From: CAISIP01 sp031403955
GTDB taxonomy: Bacteria; Pseudomonadota; Gammaproteobacteria; Burkholderiales; Burkholderiaceae_C
Assembly: GCA_031403955.1 (NCBI GenBank)
Contig: JANNGR010000563.1
Span: forward strand, 1-5,955
DNA length: 5,955 nucleotides
Reading direction: 5' to 3'
Made by a program: the position numbers and the translations under genes. The notes beneath the pieces were generated by a model. It did not search any database. It saw only the letters and a list, made by a program, of their open reading frames with translations, and had not been told where the DNA came from. Below, one piece after another: positions 5,276 to 5,955 of the stretch (position 1 is the stretch's first letter; the number at the start of each line of letters is the position of its first letter).

Positions 5276-5918
5276 GCACCATCTGTTCGTTGGTTCGGGT
5301 CATCTGAAAACGGGCCAGGTAACTGTTTCCCAGCAGGATGTAAGGCATCGCGGACGGTACCACGACCGCGTCGATTTCACGTACTTCGACATCGTTCAAC
5401 CGGACCGACGAAAGTTGAATTTTCCAGCCCCGCGCCATGCCATTGGCAGTACCCACCTGTACTGCCTGCCCTTGTTTGTAATCGAGTCCGATACGTTCCG
5501 CGTCCGATACCCCAATGCCGACAGTGCTCGCCCCGGTATCAACCAGGAACTGGACCGGCCGCGAATTGATATGACCCTGGGTCACGAAATGCCCGCCCGA
5601 GCTTGCGGACAACACAATCCTTGCGCCAGTACCCGGCCCAAGCGGCGTCCCGACGCTGACCGGAGCTTCGCCCACACGCATGGTGCGCCGCTGGCCGGCA
5701 AACTCAAGCACCGCGTTATCGCCCTGGATAGAGACCAACTTGACGCCGCGATGCGACTCGCCGGGGGCCAGCACCCTGGGTTGGGTGCCGTCGACCACCA
5801 ACAAGGCCTTGTTACCCAGCATGCCGGACAAGGTGACCGATTGCGCCTGTGCCGGGCCTGGTGTGCCTGGCGCGGTAAGCGCCAGCAGCGCAACCACAAC
5901 TGACGCCAGAACACGCAT
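5259..5918 (-). CDS. Secreted retropepsin-like aspartic protease (clan AA, TIGR02281-like)
   Basis: A 219-residue protein with a signal peptide (1-26, ending AQAQ). Residues 27-88 form a beta-rich segment (SGMLGNKALLVVDG, PRVLAPGE, GVKLVSIQGDNAVLE) that resembles the small periplasmic domain of GspC/PilP-type proteins. The protease domain follows (about 108-215) with the catalytic FLVDTGAST (124-132, Asp127), TANGMARGWKI as the probable flap region, and LLGNSYLARFQM (195-206), the conserved LLGxxxL signature of the family. A single DTG motif means it should act as a dimer, as retropepsins do, in the periplasm. The ATG at 5918 is preceded by AGGAAG at a 6-base spacing. It is first in a two-gene unit and its last codons overlap the listed start of the HD-type gene. 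The substrate is unknown. Confidence 0.9.
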   Translation of the reverse strand: MRVLASVVVALLALTAPGTPGPAQAQSVTLSGMLGNKALLVVDGTQPRVLAPGESHRGVKLVSIQGDNAVLEFAGQRRTMRVGEAPVSVGTPLGPGTGARIVLSASSGGHFVTQGHINSRPVQFLVDTGASTVGIGVSDAERIGLDYKQGQAVQVGTANGMARGWKIQLSSVRLNDVEVREIDAVVVPSAMPYILLGNSYLARFQMTRTNEQMVLEKRF

Positions 5919-5924
5919 GACCGG

Positions 5925-5930
5925 CTTCCT
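5925..5930 (-). promoter_or_regulatory. Ribosome binding site of the protease gene
   Basis: AGGAAG on the minus strand lies 6 bases upstream of the ATG at 5918 and decides that start. Any promoter lies in the last 25 bases or beyond the window. Confidence 0.6.
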
Positions 5931-5955
5931 AGTCCCTGAAATTGTTGAAACTCAA

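Noticed and set aside
5160..5903. Plus-strand open frame of 247 codons opposite the protease gene
   Set aside because: The minus strand has a signal peptide, a DTG motif and a ribosome binding site; the plus frame lacks any family signature.
1..5955. CRISPR arrays, tRNA or rRNA genes, insertion sequences
   Set aside because: No regular repeat-spacer pattern, no tRNA-like cloverleaf, and no transposase or terminal inverted repeats were seen on reading either strand.

Overview
The window looks like chromosomal DNA from a betaproteobacterium, probably Burkholderiales and close to the Comamonadaceae. The basis is GC-rich coding sequence plus very typical Burkholderiales-style protein sequences (FdoI-like cytochrome b, FdhD, PlsY, a retropepsin-like protease). 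This is a judgement from remembered family sequences; no search was run.

Layout. (1) 1-1865, + strand: the 3' end of a formate dehydrogenase operon. It holds the C-terminal part of the cytochrome b gamma subunit, a small secreted two-cysteine protein 14 bases downstream, a possible imperfect terminator or attenuator, and fdhD, the sulfurtransferase that activates formate dehydrogenase. (2) 1866-1984: a short gap with two inverted repeats. (3) 1985-3380, - strand: a collapsed catabolic operon. In transcription order it holds pieces of an FAD-dependent aromatic monooxygenase, a VOC-family (extradiol dioxygenase/glyoxalase-like) protein, the first 14 codons of a fumarylacetoacetate hydrolase family protein, and the last ~45 codons of a Bug/TctC solute-binding protein. 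None is intact, and the pieces are joined by apparent deletion scars. (4) 3381-3634: a 254-base non-coding gap between the divergent relic and plsY. (5) 3635-4273, + strand: plsY, glycerol-3-phosphate acyltransferase. (6) 4298-5918, - strand: a two-gene unit encoding a secreted retropepsin-like aspartic protease followed by an overlapping degenerate HD-GYP-type protein. It converges on plsY with a 24-base gap.

How the genes work together. The formate dehydrogenase genes form one functional set: membrane cytochrome b passes electrons from formate to quinone, and FdhD supplies sulfur to the molybdenum cofactor of the catalytic subunit, which lies outside the window. PlsY makes lysophosphatidic acid for membrane lipids. 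The protease and HD protein are probably co-transcribed; their joint role is unknown. The relic would once have taken up and degraded an aromatic compound (ring hydroxylation, ring cleavage, hydrolysis, uptake).

No wholly new system is visible. The most informative item is the fossil operon, where four genes can be recognised in under 1.4 kb from short surviving pieces.
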